Below are positions 58,221-64,000 of a stretch of DNA of 64,000 nucleotides, in pieces (the first letter of the stretch is position 1; every line of letters begins with the position of its first letter). The stretch comes from Harmothoe impar (lineage: Eukaryota > Annelida > Polychaeta > Phyllodocida > Polynoidae). Position numbers and translations under genes: made by a program. Location: contig OX381708.1 of the NCBI GenBank assembly GCA_947462335.1, positions 44,457,377-44,521,376 on the forward strand. The letters run 5' to 3'. A model generated the notes under the pieces. That model saw only the letters and a program-made list of their open reading frames with translations. It ran no database searches and was not told where the DNA came from.

Positions 58221-61200
58221 TCATTCTATGTAGATGTCCTCTGTTGGGTGAACAAAGGCCATGTACTGACTGTAAAACTGTCGGAAGGCCGTTCTGCAAG
58301 ATACACCAAGGACAAATGCTGACATTTAAAGTAGCATGGTATGTGCATGGAAGGTGTACGTTTTGGAACTTATTTTGATTAACGGACAATTGTGATCAAC
58401 TTAGATGACTCTAGATTAGTCTAGTAAATTTAAGCTTATTTTGAAGGTTCAGACCTGATAATCCAGGGCCCAGCTTTCTACTAGTACACAAATAACAGAT
58501 TCATTATCCTGGGCAATGAATACATATTTACTCAAGGACATGTGCATTAGGGAAAACACGGATAGAAAAGCTATTCCAACAGAGATGTACACTGCCGGTT
58601 TACACTGCTCTTTTGATATTTAGAAAAAAGGGGGAGGCAGTCAGATAATCGTGTCAAATACAATTACATCATATTAAGACATACTCATGGTATAGGCATA
58701 ACAATATTATAGGATTCAAATATATTTCTTACCCAACTGCTTCAGCTATCGATTTGGTTGAGTGCTCCCCAAGGAAGACATGACATGCAAAACGCATCTC
58801 AAGCGGGTGTTTGGTGATGAACGCAAAATATCTAACGGAAAAAATTGAGGAAATGGGTATTAAGTTAGTGCACTTTAACACAGGTTTTAAGATGAGAGCA
58901 CCGAGATTCATTTATATATTTTTAGTAGAATATGACAGGTCTCCTTCTGGTCTGATCGAGTTCTGCAAACCAAACTCTTCTGAATGCCAGGTCTGATTGA
59001 GTCGGGTCTGACCTCCAGTTTTCCAATTGGCATTCGCTTATCTCAACAGTTTAATATTTGGTCTACATTCCTTTATAACTAGTTGGGACATACCTTTCAT
59101 TCCGCGGATGATAACCACAAAAAGAAATGTTCTTCAGTGAGAAGAAATGGTCAAGGCTCTTGTCCTTTTCCTGGAATGATATATGAGAAACAGACTTCAG
59201 GTAATGAAGAGGCAATTTTCAACTATCAATATGTACATGATACACCTAAACACCTTAATGGAGGCTTGGTATATTCCCCTATGCTATATGATGGATATAA
59301 TTATAATGACAAACGTGGACAAATAAGTACTTCTGACACACTACTCAGTAATACAATAGTTCACAACTCTTCAAGTATTCTAGAATTTATCTCCCAATTT
59401 CTTAGGGAGGTAAATAATGCCTGATAATTCTCTCCTCCTATAGACTCCAACATTGGACATAGATCTATATATTTACAAAAGAATAATTCCAAAAGACATA
59501 CTATAGAGATCCTTAGGATATCAAAATAAGTAACAAAAAGCAAAATATTCTGCATTGTGTCATATTCTCTCACCTTTGACATAATCTTGGCGAGTCGAGC
59601 ACGTATAGAAGCAGCACGTTTTGACGGAGACATAGGGACGTCACTGCCCTCACTGACCTTATCCTTTTTCTGAAACAGATCCAAAAGCAATGTTACTTAA
59701 TTTTCTGCATGCTGTCTCAAATAGTCCCTGCATGATCTATGAACAATGGACAATAATAATATATTTCGAGCTATAAGAGCTAAACATTTAATGTCCGTTT
59801 TATATTATACATTGGTAGTTGGTATCGCAGACCATATTTATACTGTATGCATGAATGCAGCCCTGGCGAGTAACTCGCCAGTGCTCCCTCCAAGCACCAT
59901 GTCATCCTTATGAGGTTGATGTAGAAGGGTTGGCGTGATACATAAATGCAGCCCTGGTATCACGAAGACTTAGGGCATAGCACACTGAATCACTATGCAG
60001 CTCTTAAATGGATAAAAGAGGGGTAATGAAAGCCATGCAGTCTTACCTTAGTCCTTTCAGACATCTTCAACCCCTGTTCATTGATCTCCAACAGAACCAC
60101 AGGGGCTGGTTTGGCATTTAGTGTTTGCCTCCGAGAAAGAGCAACCTAGAACAAAATAGCAGTATATATATATAGGTATCACTCTTCTGTGGGCATAATG
60201 GTGGCAGTGCTATGAACGCTTTTGACTGATTATGAGATTTTTTTCTACTACCCCTGTACTTTGCTTCTGTGTGATGGTATGACGGCCAAAGCTTCTATAC
60301 AGTGGTCAAGCCTATTGTGCAGGGGCCGACATTGCTAGCTCTGGTACATTTACTGGCCGGATATTTATAAGCGCTAGTACAACAATGTAACAGCTGTCAC
60401 ATGGGTACAATAACCAGTTTCACACTAAGGATTTCACAGTGAATGGTGGGAATTATTTCATTGCCTTTGAGCTGCTATAGTTGTCAGAATACGATTTCAC
60501 TTCTGGTTTTGTATGGAAATATAATGATATCATGTAGTTTTCCATTTTTTCGACTGGAGGTAACTTTTGTCATGATAAATCTTACCTTGTTTATTGCCTG
60601 CGCCAACACCTCTGTCCCCCGGTGACACGACACTTCAACCGACCCAAGGAACCTCAGAATGAATTTGATGGGTCGCATGGTCCCATCTGGTAACATAAGT
60701 AGGTGACATGATTGAGATGTAGTTAGAACAGCGTCAACGTGCTTATTAACTAATGGATTGCTTCTTCCAAGGTACTAGATATGGAGGAAATATATTCATT
60801 GGAATCGACAATAATGCTTGGGGATATACCTGAGAATATTAATAACACTTGTGATGTGTTTTAGAAATCATGAGAATCATGCTCGGCGGTGGGTGTGAGT
60901 ATCATGTTATACACACCTTAGAGAAAATAACATGGGATTAGGTAGCTTACCATCCAACTCGAGAATGCTGAGATCGGTGGCATATGCTGACGGAAAGATG
61001 CCATACTTTGTCGTTCGCAGGTTGTAACCTTTCAAAGAGATCCAACATTTGCATGATCAGCAAGGATTCATTAACAGTCTCTAAAGATGAGGGCATTTAG
61101 ATCTAAGCTTGCGTGTTGGTTAGATGCTGTCTGTCTGAGTGAAGGTAGACACACATGACAATAGCATAGAGGCATTGGAAGAAATTGTTCTATTGGGAGG

Positions 61201-63451
61201 TCTTATAAAGACTCGTACATATACAGGGGACCCTCTCATTATTAGTGGGCGCCCCCGAAAATCCTATACCCTAAATGTCCACGCCACTGGCACAGAACAT
61301 TTACTCTTATGTAGACCTACTTATGATAACATAATATAATAACCATTATAACCATTATATCCAACAGATCAGCAAAGGGTGGTGAGTGGACCCTATGTAT
61401 AGAATGCTATAAAAATGGGGAAACACAAACACCCTCATCGATGAACTTTATCAGCTTAACTTTAACACGACTTCAAATTCAACAGGTAACTGTACGTTTA
61501 TTGTATATAAACGTGTACTTTATCTGTGGTATCAGCTACACATGCTAGGACCTACCTGCACACCAGAGGTCATCGTCTTCACACTGCACGGCTATGGGGT
61601 CTCCGATCTCAATGAAGAGTTCGTCAGAGTGACGTGGGATGAATTTATGACAACCGCGGTGTGTGGCATCGAGGTCCTCCACCCCTAAACACAGGGAGCT
61701 GCATACTGACGACCGCCGCTCTATAAGGTCAACACAACCAGACATTACAAATGTATCACATACCATATACATGCTGCTACTAGTATGTATGGTTAACACA
61801 AGCAGACAATACAGATGTCTCACATACCATATACATGCTGATCTGTATGCTCAACACGACCAGACATTACTAGTATTACATGCCATTTAAAGTTGTCGCT
61901 CTGTATGGTCAATACAACCAGACATTATAAGATGGCATATCAATTTGCCGCTCTAAATGGCTAACACAACCAGACATTACAAATGTATCACATACCATAT
62001 ACATGCTGCTATGTATGGTTAACACAACCATACATTACAGATGTATCACATGCCATATACATGCTGCTATGTATGGTTAACACAACCAGACATTATTACA
62101 TGCCATTTAAAGTTGTCACTCTGTATGGTCAGCACAACCAGACATTATTGCATGCCATATAAAGTTGCCGCTCTGTATGTTCAACACAACCAGACATTAA
62201 AAATATGAGATGGCATGTACATTTGCCGCTCTAAACCAGACATTATTACATGCCATAAAAAGTTGCCACGCTGTAAAGTCAACACAATCAGATATTATTA
62301 TGCCGGATGATCACTCAGATGACTACTCTTCTCCCACAGTCCAGACTCTCCATTCAGCATTGTACTGTACTCCGGGTGTTAAGTCAAAGAGTGTAGCTAT
62401 TTTGGATCTTCATACCTGATTTTAGTAGAAGAGTAGTTTTGGCGATATTGGCCGACTCTTTCATTTTTATCCATATGAAGTAAGGAAGGGCCTCAGTAAA
62501 GTGCCATAGGAAGCTTAAGTGGCAAAGCTATATTGCGTGCGTTGTATGTGATGAGAGAAAGAAGCCTCTCCATGGCTACTGGTTTCGAAGGAAGCCACAG
62601 CAGAAGCCATATATTTGTAACCGCAGTAATTTAACCATGCAGACGTAGTGGCTTCAATGGGAAACTAGTACCTATTTCGAACAGGTACTAAATCCCTATG
62701 ACGATCTCATGCTATTAGGGGTCTATATACTATTCATGAATGGGGTAACATTTGTAAGGACGCATACGGGCATATGTTAATGTCTTTTGAATTAAAGGCT
62801 TAACCGTTAGGGTACTCTCTTGGGCATTCCATCAAAAAAGTCTGACCAATGCATCTCTAATCTAAAGGATGGTCAACTTGCCTGATGCAATATCAAAGCT
62901 GTCGTTCCTCATGCCTCTCCCTAGCCTCACTCTGTGCCTTTCATCTGGTGACAACTCCTCCCTGTAGACGCTGTCATTGCTGCCACACCCGCCCCCGCGT
63001 TGTAAACTGCTCAAGAGCGACTCGTCTGTGTAGCGCGCCGCCGCAGACGCCCTCTGCAGGCCGCGGCGGGGACTAGCCAGCAGGTCATCAGCGTAGTCCT
63101 GATTGCCGTCCAAGTCACGTTTTAGCAGCGTCTCTCGTGCAGTCTCCTCTGCTTTCACCTTGAGCTCACCGTCTCCAAGGGAACCAATGGTGGAGGTGCT
63201 CATGGACATGATGTCCCTCTCTGACTCGGTCTTGGAGGCCGTGCTTCGCTGGCTGCCGCCACTAGAATGGCGGTTCCGGACGCACGGCTGCTCGAATTCG
63301 ACATTGCTGTCCGGAGAAGACTCGTCACTTCGCGGGGGGCAAGGTGCTGGAGAGATGTCGTTGGTCAGTTTTAATGTGGGGTCGGCTTCGCTGAGCTCGT
63401 CGGCCAAGGAACGGTCGACACAACTCAGGGATCGCTGAAGAAACTCTGTCT
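58221..63451 (-). CDS. MAPK8IP1: JNK-interacting protein (JIP1/MAPK8IP1-like), 3' nine exons
   Basis: JIP1/2 scaffold the JNK cascade and link kinesin-1 to cargo through the SH3 and PTB domains and the C-terminal tail. Exons in transcript order: 63451-62882, 61684-61556, 61028-60951, 60686-60586, 60145-60047, 59669-59574, 59170-59094, 58831-58733, 58293-58221; phases all join. Exon 1 here is a Ser-rich linker. SH3: [28 protein letters not shown], then [91 protein letters not shown] and [15 protein letters not shown]. It ends in the family-typical TEDIYIE, known as a kinesin light chain-binding tail. The first intron shown uses a GC donor. The JNK-binding N-terminus lies beyond the window; JIP1 versus JIP2 cannot be separated. 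Confidence 0.92.
59574..59669 (-). other. MAPK8IP1: 96-nt symmetric exon inside the JIP PTB domain
   Basis: Good acceptor (TGTTTCAG) and donor (AAG/GTGAGA) enclose 32 codons, phase 0 at both ends: [20 protein letters not shown] followed by a basic [12 protein letters not shown]. Vertebrate JIP1, as I recall it, passes directly from the GVKI strand to [15 protein letters not shown] with a shorter linker. Joining exons 60145-60047 and 59170-59094 directly keeps frame and gives that shorter form, so this looks like an optional cassette. Confidence 0.65.
61700..62310. repeat. Degenerate 50-63-bp tandem repeat in a JIP intron
   Basis: About eleven copies of a unit with the core TGGT(C/T)AACACAACCAGACAT plus TAC-AATGTATCACATACCAT and TATACATG in the fuller copies. 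Periods vary from about 50 to 63 bp. The array starts within roughly 30 bp of the acceptor of exon 61684-61556 on the minus strand. Confidence 0.85.
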
Positions 63452-64000
63452 CTGTAAGATAAAACACAGATTTAGTTACAATTTTTTTTGGACCCCTTTC
63501 TTCAGCATTTTCAGAGGGAAGGACCACAATATCATGTTCAGTAGGCCTATGCAATCCAAGCACTGTATGAATGTAATACACAGTAAGGCCAATAAAGTAG
63601 ATGATACGGATCTTGTGGAAAATGCAGGAAATGGATTTATACAATAGAGAAATCCAACTGTGTTAGCTGAAAACATACGAATCGATCTCTCACTATGAGA
63701 ACGATTACCCGTCCAGATAAAATGGATGACCTGAAAACAAATTTACTTAAGTCTATCGCATGTCATATTCATCAGGCTCACCGGAGATATGTGAATCTAA
63801 GCCTTACCATTCAGGTGTTCATGAATTATGTATCTAACATTATAGAAATGTCAACCCGACGTGCGATATGCTCAATCATTCCAACAAAGCAATTTAGATG
63901 ATTAGTAGGAAGGACGATAAGGCAATTTAGATGATAAGTCTGCATTTACATTGATACTAAACCATTTCTGCTGTGAGGATCGAATTTTATTCTTGGCACT
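63452..64000 (-). other. JIP intron at the window edge
   Basis: Minus-strand intron upstream of exon 63451-62882. Its 3' end is a good acceptor (TTTTATCTTACAG). No further exon was recognised before the window ends. Confidence 0.5.

Noticed and set aside
61700..62310. Regularly spaced repeats, considered as a CRISPR array
   Set aside because: Units are degenerate, spacers are not unique, and the locus is an intron of an animal gene.

Overview
The window is animal nuclear DNA. Coding exons are split by GT-AG introns, introns are AT-rich, and intron and intergenic DNA is dense with short inverted-repeat transposons, minisatellites and retroelements. Five multi-exon genes can be assembled, and each matches a conserved bilaterian protein. 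The frequent taggcctac- and taccggta-like words and the mixture of Penelope-like and LINE elements suggest a marine invertebrate, perhaps a deuterostome such as an echinoderm, hemichordate or lancelet. The species assignment is a guess.

Layout. 1-797: minisatellite in an intron of PATL1. 798-4751 (+): the 3' ten exons of PATL1, an mRNA decapping and P-body factor. 9014-18403 (+): a complete 15-exon SND1 (Tudor-SN). 21374-31512 (-): a complete 9-exon WDR77/MEP50, convergent with SND1. Its 6.7-kb first intron holds a nested set of transposons: a TA-flanked inverted-repeat element split by a Penelope-like retroelement (26702-29624, with a 15-bp target duplication) and by a TTAA-flanked element. 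31831-38300 (+): a complete TMEM9, head-to-head with WDR77 across a 318-bp shared promoter. 38301-46950: gene-poor DNA with a cytosine/adenine-rich degenerate array, a tRNA-derived sequence and several inverted-repeat elements. About 46950-53760 (+): a near-complete two-ORF LINE. 58221-63451 (-): the 3' part of a JNK-interacting protein (JIP1 family) with its SH3 and PID/PTB domains; the 5' end lies beyond the window.

The most unusual object is the LINE. Its ORF1 has a basic/AT-hook N-terminus, a coiled coil and an L1-ORF1p-like RRM. It continues, after a one-base frame change at a 12-C run, into a NADAR (YbiA-like, DUF1768) domain. NADAR proteins act on ADP-ribose N-glycosidic bonds, and some remove ADP-ribose from guanine bases. 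A retrotransposon carrying one suggests a counter-measure against nucleic-acid ADP-ribosylation, or a direct role in RNP or cDNA metabolism. Other points of interest are a perfect 72-bp inverted repeat linking a PATL1 intron to its 3' UTR, two candidate microexons in TMEM9, a 32-residue symmetric exon inside the JIP PTB domain, and a hammerhead-ribozyme-like motif in the Penelope-like element.

The host genes are not an operon. PATL1, SND1 and WDR77 all concern RNA or RNP regulation, but their adjacency is probably chance.
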